Shown here one piece after another: positions 14,037 to 25,900 of a stretch of DNA of 64,000 nucleotides. How positions within the stretch are numbered: the stretch's first letter is position 1; each line of letters starts with the position of its first letter. The DNA is from Epiperipatus broadwayi (taxonomy: Eukaryota; Onychophora; Udeonychophora; Euonychophora; Peripatidae). Location: the NCBI GenBank assembly GCA_028023455.1, contig JAQFVV010006238.1, positions 7,820,572 to 7,884,571 on the forward strand. Reading direction: 5' to 3'. The notes under the pieces are model-generated. The model was not told the origin of the DNA and searched no databases. It worked only from the letters and a program-made list of their open reading frames with translations. The position numbers and the translations under genes were made by a program.

Positions 14037-14416
14037 AGTTTTGCTAAGAAAGAAAGAGAAATGAACTATCGTTTTCTATATTGAGGACTAGTTAAAGCAA
14101 AAATCTCCGGATGGATAAATAAATCAGCCTTCAGAATATCAACCTCTTTAGGATGGCATGGGAATTCATGTTCATGGCAAGCAACGGATAAAGTTGGACG
14201 TTTTAAAAATCGTAAGAACTTTATATTCACTTGCAACAATAAGAACTCTAAATTTTAAAACTTTTTAGCAATTAATGCAATAGAATCCTATCTGACCAAA
14301 CTAAATTCTTTATTAACAATGTTATTTGATGTATTTGTTATTTATTTATTTAAAATCATTTCCATTTATTTAATTTTGTTCTTTAAGTTTATTTATGATT
14401 TCTTTTTTCCGATAAA

Positions 14417-14761
14417 TTAAAATATATCAATGTTAAACTTAAGTCGGGCATGAATGGCTGTATAGATTTGTAAAGTTATATTAGGGGAGGGTAATCTTAG
14501 GTTATTTGTGTCGTTGTTAAATTGGGTCAATGGATTGGATATGTTGATGTAGTTAGTAGATGTAGTCGGAGATTCGCTACTGGCAGAATCGTTTATATAT
14601 ACGCCGCACTCACCCATTTGCCTATGGAAGGAATTATAAGACGGAGAACGCAGTTCCTTTCTATGGAGTTTTTTTTTTTTGTTCTTCTTGCTAGATAGAT
14701 GTAATATTCCTATCTGATGAGAGTCAATGTCTTCTCTTAATCTTTTTGGTGCTGCCGTATT
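14417..14761 (-). CDS. Candidate host terminal exon (unidentified protein)
   Basis: Read on the minus strand from 14761, a consensus acceptor (TAATACAG, AG at 14763-14762) is followed by 114 codons open to a TAA at 14419-14417. The predicted peptide begins NTAAPKRLREDIDSHQ. A strongly basic patch (SSKKNKKKKLHRKELRS) then resembles a nuclear localisation signal. A Ser/Thr/Asn-rich tail follows (NDSASSESPTTST, later LRLPSPNI). Codon use is clearly less AT-driven than the chance ORFs nearby. Downstream, the minus strand carries AATAAA-type signals at about 14386-14393. An ATG at codon 48 gives a shorter 66-aa version. I do not recognise the protein. The upstream partner exon was not found, so this rests on splice signal, composition and open frame. 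Confidence 0.45.
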   Translation of the reverse strand, partial: NTAAPKRLREDIDSHQIGILHLSSKKNKKKKLHRKELRSPSYNSFHRQMGECGVYINDSASSESPTTSTNYINISNPLTQFNNDTNNLRLPSPNITLQIYTAIHARLKFNIDIF

Positions 14762-15480
14762 CTGTATTACATTGAATACATCGATATATCAGATGAATTG
14801 ATGCCAGTTTGACTGCAAATTTTAGCCTAAGGTTAAACAGGGATATAATATTTTATTTTCAAATGCAAATCTATGTAGTCTATTTATACTCGACCCTAAA
14901 TAAAAATGCATTAAATTTAAGTTGTTTATAGATGCTTGCATGGATTGGTTATCGGTTAAGTATGTTTTGGGTTTTCATATTTGATCAAAATATATAGACA
15001 TTCGATAAATAATGATACCTTACGGTATCTATAATGTATTTATTTGGATGTCTTTTAAGTTATTGGTGACAATGCAAGTATCTTATGGTGAATACTATTG
15101 GGTTACTTATAAATTTCCCTCTGCAATTGTCGGTATCAATGATTTTATATTTTGATCGTTTATGTTTATTTTGAAATGTTTTTAACCGTTGTAATCTATG
15201 TAACCGATCTATACTCAACATTTTAAAACAAACTTTTATAAACTCCTCTGTGCAAACTTATAAAAAATTAAAATGTAAAGTTGTAAAAATTAAAATGTAA
15301 ATTAAAATCAAAGTTAAAAATGTAAGTTAAATTTTAAAAGGTAAACTGATGCTAAAATAATTTTAAATCTTATATATGTGCGTTAATAAATGTTTCTATG
15401 TTAATTACTGGCAGTGGCTTATTTTTTTTTTTAAAAAAAAAAAAATAAGTGGATAAGATATTATATTATTAAATCTCTGC

Positions 15481-15525
15481 TATTCCACTGAGCTAGTGAC
15501 ATGGGCTAACGACCGGATGGAAATA
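15481..15525 (-). repeat. tRNA-like A-box fragment (probable SINE piece)
   Basis: The minus strand reads TAGCTCAGTGGAATAGCAGA, a near-perfect tRNA D-arm/A-box (TRGCNNAGYNGG). No B box follows on that strand, so this is a partial tRNA-derived segment. It lies beside the repeat at 15594-15650. Confidence 0.45.
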
Positions 15526-15593
15526 AAAAAAAAAAAATTTTTTTGACTTACGTATCTGCCTACTCTATAAATTTTTTTAGGTTCAAATACCTA

Positions 15594-15650
15594 GATGGCG
15601 CCCTGTAGTGCAGATCATGTTAAGCTCTATTTCCAGATCATTACAATATA
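15594..15650 (-). repeat. Dispersed repeat shared with the right end of the window
   Basis: The reverse complement matches 63944-64000 along its length: TTGTAA, then a CTGGA/CCGGA block, 'cttaac', 'ctgcactac', and 'gggcgccatctag' at the end. Both copies abut an AT dinucleotide tract. It could be the end of an LTR or SINE; only two copies are visible here. Confidence 0.65.
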
Positions 15651-16439
15651 TATATATAAGAAACATTTAGTATAAGTAAATTATATACTGCCTTAGAATT
15701 AAATTTTTAAAAATGTACAAAATATATAAATTACAGAAAGTGAGCCTTCCATATAGGGATATTATTTGTATGTGACTATAATGAAACTTTGATTTTATAC
15801 CAGCTATGCCCAAGCAAGCTAAAGCTTTTATTTAATTATTTATACATTCGTATTTTATAAATGTTGAGCTTAATAATATATTAATTTATCTAAATGCAGC
15901 TTGTTGATCTATATTATAAATGCAAGTCAATATTTATGACAATATAGTTCAACGGGTGAATGGATTTAGATGTTTAAGTAGTTGGTTGAGTAAGAGTGGA
16001 AGAAGCGAATATAAAGGCAAAAAAAGAATAGTACCATCAAAGAAAACTTTTATTAAAAGAAAAACACATTTTGTGAATCTCTAAAAAAAGAATTTTAAAA
16101 AATATGAACTAAGCACTAAGCGTTGAATGTATTATTGTATGGCAGTAAAGCATGGACAATGAGTAAAAAAAGTTAGGAATATATTCGAGGCCTTTGAGAT
16201 GTCACTACAGAGAAAAATATAAAAAAATTAATTGGACCAATAAAATGACAAATGAGAAGATTTCGGAAAAATAAATAAAAAAGAGATTTATTGAAAAAAA
16301 TAGAGACCGGAAAATAAAGAATAGAGAAGATTGTCTTTGTTGGTTAATATAAAAAATGGGAATAAACATGTGGAATTGAGGATATAGGTAATGAACCAAA
16401 CAGACTGGAGAAATAATTGAATTAGCTGTGTGTCTGTTC

Positions 16440-17845
16440 TCTATATCCGTTCAGAAGTCAGAGCATATTTGACTGATAAATGTTTGTTGCATACCAAATG
16501 TCTAAATGATAAAGATGTACCAGATGATTGGAAGAATATAGTATTAATATTAATATTTAAAAAGGTGATAAAGAAGATATTAGAAATTACAGACCTATCA
16601 GTCATTTATCAGTTTTATACAAAATTTTTACTAAGATAATTACAACTCATCTACAGAAAACACTGGATTTCCAGCAACCGAGAGAACAAGCTGAATTTAA
16701 AAGTGGTTTTAATACAGTAGATCATATCCAGGTATTGAGAGAAATTATAGAAAGGACAAATGAATATGAGTTGCCATTATGCTTAGGATTTGTAGACTAT
16801 GAAAAGGCATTTGATTCTATAAATATTTCATCAGTGATTAAAGCATTGGATCATAAGGTATAGATCCAGGATATTGTTATATTTTAAAGAATATTTATAA
16901 AAATGCAGCAGCAACAATTAGATTACATAATGGTAGTAGAAAAATCAACATTGAAAAGGGTGTAAGGCAGGGTGACTCCATATCTCTAAAACTTTTTACA
17001 GCAGTGCTGCAAGATGTATTCTGTGGATTAAAATGGGAAGCTAAAGGAGTGAAAGTAAATGAAGATTATTTAAGTCATTTAGATTTTGCAGATGATGTAG
17101 TTGTTTTTGCAAATAATGTTTTAGAGCTACAGAAAATGTTGCAGGAGTTATCAGATGAAATTAGGAAAGTAGAACTAAAGATAAATGTTAAAAAGACTAA
17201 AGTAATGTTTAATAGATTTTCTCAAAATATGAAAATAAAGATTGATTATGATGAGTTAGAAGAAGTTAACAGTTACAAATAAGTTGGTCAGATTATTAAT
17301 ACAGATGGAAATATAATGGATGCAATTAAACTTGGGTGAAGTGCTTTTGGTAGAAATAACTTGATACTAAAAGGAAATATGCCTATGTGTTTGAAAAGGA
17401 AGGTTTTTAATAAATGTGTTTTGCCAGTTCTTACTTATGGATCTGAGACTAGGACACTTAATAAAAGAGCAATACAGAGACTTCAGACCACTCAAAGAAG
17501 TATGGAGAGATGCATGTTAGGAGTAACAAGAAGGGATCAAAAACGCAATGTATGGTAAGAGAACAAACTGGTGTTACTGACCTCATTGAAAAAATTAAAA
17601 GACTGAAGTGGAGTGGACTAGATATATTGTTAGAAGAGATGATAATAGATGGACAATTGAAATTTTAAACTGGATTCCAAGAGATTGTAAAAGACCCAGA
17701 AAGAAACCACATGTGAGATGGATGGATGAAATAAGAAAGTGTGCAGGAATGATGTGGAGAAGAGAAGCTAAAGATGGGAAGAGCTCGATTGAACTTGGAG
17801 ATACCTTCGTTCTGTAGTGGATTTATAATGGTTGATGATCATTTT
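16440..17845 (+). pseudogene. RTE-clade LINE reverse transcriptase, decayed copy 1
   Basis: Reverse transcriptase of an RTE/BovB-like non-LTR retrotransposon, which copies its own RNA at a nicked target. Readable blocks in order: DVPDDWKNIVLILI (about 16515), NYRPISHLSVLYKIFTKII (about 16590), motif A LGFVDYEKAFDS (about 16785), motif B KGVRQGDSIS (about 16960), motif C DFADDVVVFA (17083-17112), then LKINVKKTKVMF, and the C-terminal region CVLPVLTYGSET to RWMDEIRKCAG (17400-17740). The order and C-terminal block are typical of RTE elements. The frame is broken by stops after LDHK (16860) and after VNSYK (17281), by a deletion near 17325, and by a frameshift near 17557. The endonuclease half is missing. 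The 3' end is near 'ataatggttgatgatcat' (17825-17842). Confidence 0.9.
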
Positions 17846-17903
17846 ATGGGGAAAAAATTCTGACACGCCAACGATAATATTAATAAACTTATATATATAT
17901 ATA

Positions 17904-18574
17904 TGCGCTGTCTGCACAGATAATGAAGCTGGAATTTATATATTTAAAGCAAAATTTTAATTTACTAAAATAAACAAAAAATCTATTAAATCAAAGCACT
18001 TAGCGCTTTCAAGAGACTACTTGCTCTCATACTCATAGATGTTGTTGTTATTACTGAGTGGTAGAAATGGAAGTGGAATTTATGCAAATTGGTGCAAATG
18101 GGTTATAATTGCCATTTCCGAGAGGTGCAAAGCATACTACTTTCCTATTGATGGATTTGGGGTCGCTAGCTACGTAAAACGCCTCTCTAAACTTGCGTCG
18201 GACATCGTGTCTTTCGGAGCATACGACCCTGGCAGTGATGGGTTCAAATTTATGGCCTGATGTTCTTTCGTGTTCCCAGAAGATGGAATTGCCTTCTTGC
18301 TTGGTTTTAGTTTTATTGTAGATATATTTATATTGTGCTACTCTATTGTCTATGTTAATCTGGGTCTCCCGATTGTATGCAGCTTGGCAGTTGGTAGATC
18401 ATTTTGTACACAACCTTAGGAGTGAGCTCGGGTGTGATTCTATGTTTTGAGTTGTTTATAAGTCTGTTTATATTCGGAGGCGAATGTTAAAGTCTTTGGA
18501 TAGTGTGTTGTTGAGGGATTTGACCAGGGGTTGAATATATACGTTCTAGGTTTATTATCTGTGCAGATAGCGCA
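17904..18574 (-). mobile_element. Penelope-like element fragment with inverted termini
   Basis: A 671-bp block with 21-bp ends that are reverse complements with one mismatch (TGCGCTGTCTGCACAGATAA at 17904; its counterpart ends at 18574). Both ends abut AT tracts, and the symmetry extends outward through the AT tract to 'ataaact'. The interior encodes, on the minus strand, the end of a Penelope-type polyprotein. The block looks like a 5'-truncated insertion or a fragment captured between inverted termini. Confidence 0.75.
18051..18546 (-). pseudogene. Penelope-like polyprotein C-terminus (GIY-YIG endonuclease region), broken
   Basis: Penelope-like elements encode a reverse transcriptase followed by a GIY-YIG endonuclease. 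Across three frames on the minus strand I read a pre-endonuclease linker (YIQPLVKSLNNTLSKDFNIR from about 18537), then NRLINNSKHRITPELTPK and VVYKMIYQLPS (GIY-like start). In one frame at 18383-18054 follow AAYNRETQINIDNRVAQY (matching the YIGETxR helix), SGHKFEPITARVVC and RHDVRRKFREAFYVASDPK with SINRK. This GH-x-F, RRK-EA and INR pattern is characteristic of the endonuclease tail. The frame ends at TAA 18053-18051. At least two frameshifts separate the blocks, so it is a dead copy. The plus-strand frame at 18039-18260 is a shadow. Confidence 0.8.
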
Positions 18575-18599
18575 TATATATATATATATATTAGTTTAT

Positions 18600-20550
18600 A
18601 ACGTTTAGTGAAGTAATTTAAGTATTTCAGATAATAATAATAGTAATTATTATTATTTACGTATTTCTTAGCATTATTAGATTTTATTATAAGTGAAAAT
18701 ATAAAAGTTGTTTTTATTAATAAAATGTATATAAATCATTATTAATAGAAATGGCGACATCAATAGTGCATTAAAAAAAATCAACATAAATAAGAAATGG
18801 AAATTTTATATTCAACATTAATTGATGTTTTTTTCTTTTAATTTTGACATTAGAAAAAAAAAAATATTTAAATTTCAATAGACAACCCTCATGATTTCAT
18901 TTAGACATAATAACTTTTAAATCTCTAATGGTCAAATATAATTACATGAATGGAAAATTAAATTGAAATTTTGACAGTTGTTAATTTTCTACTACTGTTT
19001 ATTTTCCTTTATTAAAAAAGCAATTAACAAAAGAATAATTAAAATTTTATTTTAAAAAATAAAATCCATTCACATAAATCGAAGCAAGAATTTAAGTATG
19101 CAAGCATCCACATACAATATATATATATATAGCGAAAACGCCCGATTTCTAACACAATGTATGCTACTGAAAATGCTGGCGATTGGCTCTTTCTCCATGC
19201 CGCAGGTATGCCACTTCTGAGCCAATGCTTACGTTATGCAGCGATGTAGTTTACCGATTCACCACAAACTTTTTAAGGTGTTAGTATGACTGGTTCATGT
19301 GCTACAGCATATAATGTGATAGGTGTTTTGTACCTTAAGTCATGATGCAACAATATTAACATTAAATTTTATTAATTTTCTGAATTAAAATATAGTTTCA
19401 ACATATTTGGAGATACTTCCTGTACAGACACATGCATATAAATTAATTTATATCTTGAAGTAAAATATTTTGCTATGTAATTTCCACTGTAGTCTCCATT
19501 TAATGATACTAAAATACGAAAAAAGCAAAATGGAATCAGTAGTTCATACTCTTCTGCATTTTATTGCCAAACAAATATCAAATCCTGACTATCTAATTCT
19601 TCAATCTACGGCATGCTTTTGGCTTACAAACGTGTTCTCAGAATATCAGAAAACTTTCAGTTGATTTTAATGATTGTATTGTATTTTGAAAGTATGGTAT
19701 TTGGTATTAAATACATGTTTAACACTAATGTTTTGATCAGAAAAATATTTTCCCAAATCAAAGATTTTTAAGTTTGTCCTAATTTATCTTTGATTCTTGA
19801 ATTAAAAACAGTAACACATTTTACACCAATCTATTCCAGAGCTTCTGCATAACATTGCATAATCAATGGACATCACATTCTAGTGGCAATAAATTTCCAT
19901 GCTAGTTTTTAATTAATGTTTTTCTTCAAAAAGAAACATTGAACTGTACCCAGTTGCAATTGACATTTTTTACCTTCTATTATTCTTCAATATTAATGGG
20001 ACTTTTAAAATATTAAATAGCTTTTGCTGGACAGCTGTATCACATTAAGACTAACATCTTAGAATATTTGACTGTTTCCAAGGCATAATAGAACAAACAA
20101 ATTTTAAATTTTGTTTTTTAAATAATTTACGTATATAACCAAATTTTTATCATCTTTTAAGTAAAATCTTTGATAAAAATAAAATCAAATAATCTCTATT
20201 TGGTTATTTGCAAAATGAATTATATTTAAAAGTGAAAAATGTCTTATCTCTACACAAGTTTATTTTCTGTTTTTTTTTTTTAGGACACCGCCTGATGTAA
20301 GGGATTTGGTATTAGTTACACTCATTTTATTTATAGAATGTACTTATAGTAGGCATTGTTAAAATAAAAATTCCACAAAATAATTAATTAAAAATTTAAT
20401 TAGTGATGGAATGTTGGATTATCTCAATTGTTGTTTTTAATTAATGCCTGTTTTAGAAGTTTCTGAGAAAAGAACAAAGTGGCTGATGGGCATACATAAA
20501 TGTAAATTATTCTTTATCTATTCTTTATGAGTGAAACTTTCCAGACTTTT
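18600..20550. other. Mostly AT-rich stretch with one GC-richer patch
   Basis: No supported gene. At 19131-19330 the composition shifts to less AT-rich. A 30-codon plus-strand frame (19157-19249) begins MYATENAGDWLFLHAA and contains a possible splice donor (GCCGCAG/GTATGC) at 19204-19205. The patch starts directly after an AT tract, so it may be a repeat end instead of an exon. Confidence 0.4.
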
Positions 20551-20553
20551 TAT

Positions 20554-20722
20554 TATCATATGATACGATTTCCAACTTTCTTATACACTTAACAATACTA
20601 TTTTTTACACCAAAACATTACTCTTACAGTTTCAACTACAATATCCAAATATATAAACATACAATTAATATTGTAAGAGTAAAGTTTTGGTGTATAAGAA
20701 AGTTGGAAATGGTATCATATGT
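20554..20722. repeat. Foldback (inverted-repeat) element, about 170 bp
   Basis: The left arm runs 'atcatatgatacgatttcca' through 'caaaacattactcttacag'. The right arm, ending 'ggaaatggtatcatatg' at 20721, is its reverse complement apart from a roughly 20-bp insertion in the left arm and a few substitutions. The loop is AT-rich (about 20630-20665). It is non-coding, probably a MITE or snap-back insertion. Confidence 0.75.
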
Positions 20723-22354
20723 AAATATAGAAATCAATACATAAAGAAAGGAGAAAGAAGAAGAAATTTGTATGACTTTTTATTATTTAAAACTTCCAGA
20801 CCTTATCACTTATTGATAGTCAATTAATCTCAATTAACCATGACCAGTGATTCCTGATATCTACTAAATGGGAAACAGCTAGCTAAAATAAACCATTGTG
20901 ATCAAATAAACTTATCAATCATTTCGGTTGTTGTTCTGATAGTAATGAGTGGCTGATGGGTTTACACCATGACAGATTCCTGTCTTTAGACCTATCACCA
21001 TTCCAGAATTATCTAAGCTGTTAACCTGATTGACATTCAGATTTTGTTAGTGACAATCAAACAACTTCTACACTGAAGCTCTTCTCCGAATCTTATTTTT
21101 AATAAATGGCAAGTGATCCGAATAATCCAGAAAACATATGTACATAGCATCTTAATACTTTAAACATTAACTCTAAACTCTGCAGCACTAGTATGGTAAT
21201 ATAAGAACTCTGTTTATTCAATAAGCAAGGCATTATTAAATTTATGCCTAGAACTTTTATTTTTTTATATTTAAAGTAACTAATCCTAGTTTTATATTAG
21301 TTAATCCATGAACATTGATGTACTTTAATTTTAATGAATTATATTGTATATTTTCAACTAACTTATGGATATGGATGAGTTATTAATTATTTTGTTTCAT
21401 TTATATGTCTTTAGTATAAACTCTTTTTGTTTTTTTATTAATTATGAATAGTTCGATCATATTAATTAACCATAAGTTGGTTTTGACATTATCAAGTTAT
21501 TGAGTTTATTTTCAGCCATATAATTAACTTTTATAATTAAATGTTAAGATTCTCATAGGGTAAGAAAATAATTTTCTATTCAAATAATCAATCATAGACA
21601 TTCTTACCAATTACTGAAACAGTTACTTGTTTTATTGATGTGCTACAACAATAAATTTCTTGCAATATTTATGACCTTACATGCATTATTTTTATAGACA
21701 TATAGAACCTAATTTCAGCTTGTATGTTACAGATTTAAAATTTTCTCACTCATTAAAATATCATGAAGTACTTAAGCTTTAACCCTTAGATATTATTTGT
21801 GTGATATTTATTTTTTTAGAATAGGCTGTTAAACACCTGCCTTGTTTAAGCTTCGGTATGGCTTACTTGTCCTGGTAGCCCAATATTTTCCAAATTCAAC
21901 TAATGAACATGTAGAGTCACTGTCAGTAATTCCCACAATAAGCTCTTAATCAACAGGCACTTATTTGGATTATTTATTGCCAATTGTGCAGCCTGAATTA
22001 TCCTTGGTGTCTTCAAAGTTGCATCTCCAATATTTCTCTAATTTTATCTCTTCTTTTATGCTCAAATGATTTTGTTGTAATTTGCCACAAACTCTAGTTA
22101 CTTTTTGCAATGTAAGTTTGAAATCCATTCTAATTATTTGAATACTTTAGGAAAGATATAATTTTTGAGTAAGATTTTGGCACATGATTATGATAAGGTA
22201 TTCATTTCTATAAATGATGTAAACAAGAATAAACTTATTGCATTAGTAATTTATATAAAACCATCCATAAAATAGATAATTTGTTTCAAATTTATATGCT
22301 TATGATTTTACAAATATATTTTCCATGTTTTAATTTGGTTAATAATAAATGTAT

Positions 22355-22800
22355 TATGTTTATAACATTTATAGTACAAGCTTATTAAATTAAGGCATGT
22401 GATGTATGACTTGATTTTTTTTTGCAATTATAGTTTTGTTTTTGCGGCTTTGGTGATGTTATATTGCTAAATCTGTTAATATATGGCAGATCTGAACTTA
22501 AGTTCAGTCTTATATGGCTATTTAAGTTAGATAGCTGGATTTGATGTCTGAAAATTTCAGATTTTTTACTTAATAGCTAACTATTAGATAAATGCTGGAC
22601 TTTAGCTGGTATTTTTAGATCTAATGTCTGAATATCCTAGTGTGTCACTGAGGATACCCCAAAGCTAGAAACCAGTCTGAGATAGGGATATTTGGAAAAG
22701 CTTGTTAAGAGCTATTAAGGCTCATTATATAACATTTGTAGTACAAGCTTATTAAATTAAGTCAGATGATGTATGACTTGATTTCTTTGTAATTATGTTG
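22355..22800. repeat. Direct-repeat-flanked copy of dispersed family R2
   Basis: Two nearly identical ~70-bp blocks ('acaagcttattaaattaag', then a 'gatgtatgacttgattt' stretch) lie at about 22355-22425 and 22724-22790. The interior (22505-22720, 'gaaaatttcagattttttac', 'cactgaggata') matches 53838-54175. Direct terminal blocks around a shared interior suggest a small LTR-like or duplicated element. No protein is visible. Confidence 0.6.
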
Positions 22801-22979
22801 ATTTAAATTTGCCTATCATTTTATATCTGTTTCTCTCTCAATCAGTTGTTTAGTAGTTGAGAATTTTATGTTCTGAACTGAGCTAGACTAACAATCATTC
22901 ATTAGTAAATTAAGATAGTTTAGTCACCCATCATTCACATATATTCTGATGCCCAAATAAATTTTCTAGAATGTATAGA

Positions 22980-25900
22980 AGTCTGTTGGTGCCCTCAAGG
23001 ATGTCAACAAATATATAAACTTCATCTTAGAAAAATATATTGTTGGCATTATTAAATATTTTGGAGTGCTTATACAGTCACACACAATTTGTTGCTCCCT
23101 ACATATATCACATGACCATCAAGTTCAAATGCAATCAAAAGTTCATTTAATGTTGGAATATTTTTAAACAGTCGCATAAAATTAGCAGTTATACAGTTGT
23201 ATTGTAAAAAACTTAATAAAACATTCTAGTTAAGCTGTGCCACTTTTGTTCTGGCATTGTTAAACATTTTTATTAAAAGTCCATAGACATCAGTTGGGGC
23301 CCTGACAACTCTTGTTACAGCAGACACTTCCTGAGCATCTTTGATAAAGTTTTGTGCTAGGTTATGGGTTAGAACATTCATTAGATATGACCATATGGCA
23401 GCAAAAATATCAGAGTGTGTAATTCTACTATCTCTAGCTCTCAGCTGCCAAAGTTTATTAGAATAGGAGGCAGAGTAACAACTGGTGTTGTTACCAAGTA
23501 AAAATATACAGCAAATGCACCAAAATGCATACAATCTGAAGGTGGCTGCATGGACAGTTGATATTGCACCTTTGCTATGTGCCTATGATTCTATTGAGAA
23601 AGATCCTGTTTTGTCTATATGTGCTTAACATCACACCATGGGTGCATCATGGATGCATGCAAAAGCTAGGCATATGTATAGAAAATAGTGTTATGTTTTG
23701 TCCTTTCTGTAGCACAGACTGCAGACTGGATCAAATTGGCATATAATCTATGGTACCTAAGAAAATGAGATGTAGTTAGGTATATAGATTAACTTTCCAT
23801 AAGGAATCAAAGAACTTAAAGGAATCAAAGAACTTAGGTTTTATAAACCATTTTTATATCAATGCAGCAACTAAGCATTGTTTATTCCTAGTATTGGGGG
23901 TATGTGATCAGCCAACTGATTTAGAAGCAATAGGTTTTATATCCTTCAGTATTTATATTTACTCACACTTTGAAGGGATATCTAATTATAAATGTTTTTG
24001 AATTGGTCCATGAGTAATGATATGTATCCATATGAGAATGAGAGATCTACCTATAGGTGTGATGCTTTTATGCACTCCAGTGTTGGAAACCATTCTATAG
24101 TTGCTGTTAGAAGGGTTTATGCTTTTCTAAATGGGAAAAACCTGAAAGGAATGGAGATCTTGTTTGTTATGGATAGCTGGCTGACCTAGATGTTTTGTGG
24201 AGATTTCATCTTTCTTCACCATAGTATCTTGTTACCTAGTAATGAAATTGAGAAAGTGAAAGATTTTGCAAATTTGATAATGGGTGAGTAATAAGTTATC
24301 AATTTAATAATAAGCTAGTTATTCAAGAAAGTGAAAGATTTTGCAAATTTGATAATGGGTGACAAATAGGTTATCATTTAAATAACAACCTAGTTATACA
24401 GAGAAACTTTTGAGTATATTGGTAGAATTTGGAAAGAGAGATAATAATTATTTCAGCATCCTTTTAAATTTATTCTGGAGTTTTTATTATTCCATTGGTT
24501 CTCATGTGGAAAGGGAAATTAAGGGTGGTGGTTGACTTATCATGGTACATTTGTATATTTTGTATGCCTGTGTAGAGAAACCAGGCAGCTGTTTTCTTCC
24601 AAGTTAAATTTGAGCTTGAAAGTAGCAGTGTAGTTGTCAATAATTTTTTTATCTTCTTTTTTGAGATGAAAAAAACAGTGATCCCATGCATATAAGATAT
24701 ATGTGGCACATATAGGCTGGTATGTTATATTTGAAGGCCTTTCATTTTATGCTGGATTTTCATTAGAAGATTGATTAATATTGTGAATAATAGTGTTGAG
24801 GTGTGATTCTTGTGAAATGGATTAACTTGAAATAAATGAGTGCAAAGATCTACCAGTAAGTGGTATGTATACTTCAATGTTACGTAGTGTAAGGTAATGA
24901 TATGTCTTTAATCTTGTGAATTAAGATTTTAGTAGGGACTAAATCAAAGCCAGCCACAATGTCTATTTGGATGGTCATAGACATATTTTTTTGTGTTTTC
25001 GAATTGAGTACATGAATGTTCTAAACATAATTGCTGTTTGTGTCATAAATGATTCTTTCTTTGCATATTGCATGAATGATAATTAAAGAAATAGGTGTGG
25101 TTTATTTTGTCCTTTAAAACATTTTTGAGACTTTTTATACCCAAATGTGCCATAGAGATTGGCCACAAATTGCATAAAGTGGATGTTTGTGTCTCTTTTT
25201 ATTGAATGGTACTAAACCAATAGGATATAGTCCTTCTATATTGTATAACTATTGTAATATATAGTTTGCAAGCTCACATAAGTATATAATTGTAAAATGA
25301 CTAAGATGTTAGAAAAACTAATTAAGGTATACCATGAGACCCTGGTGACATGTATTTGCAATTGCAGCAAGATTGATTGCCAACTTATTAATAGATAATG
25401 GAGTACCTATTTCACATTTGCCAAAGGAATCTAAAGGCAGTTTGAAGACACTGTGTTTTTAAGTTTTGCTTAAAATATAGATATATTGACTTTATTATGA
25501 TATGTCCAGTGCTAATTATATCACCAATGTCAAGTGCCATGGGAACAGTAAGAATAGGATAGACTCAAACCCATTGAATGTAGGACAGGATCCATATGTG
25601 CTGTAGGATAAGGCAAACTATCTTTAATTTAGTATCTATGTACTTTTTAAAGTTGTTGCACACATTGTCATATGCTTCAGCAAGTTTTTTAATGTATGTG
25701 TGATCGTCAAGGGCAGGTCTGCACATCTGCCTAGGCTAAGCCTGTCGAGTGGAGGGAGTTTCTCATTATTAATGTTAAAATAGTATATTGATGTAGGTAG
25801 TATATCTATGGACAGGATCAAGTGGCATGTCTATGAGTTTGTAAAACATTATGTAGATTTCTGAAAACAGAAAGTCAGTTTTCTGGAAGAAATATTCTTA

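Noticed and set aside
18039-18260. 73-codon plus-strand frame
   Set aside because: Shadow of the Penelope endonuclease frame on the minus strand, which shows the recognisable motifs.
23226-23534. 102-codon minus-strand frame as a separate gene
   Set aside because: It lies in the 3' part of the decayed LINE on the same strand and has no independent start or promoter support. It is probably a surviving piece of that element.
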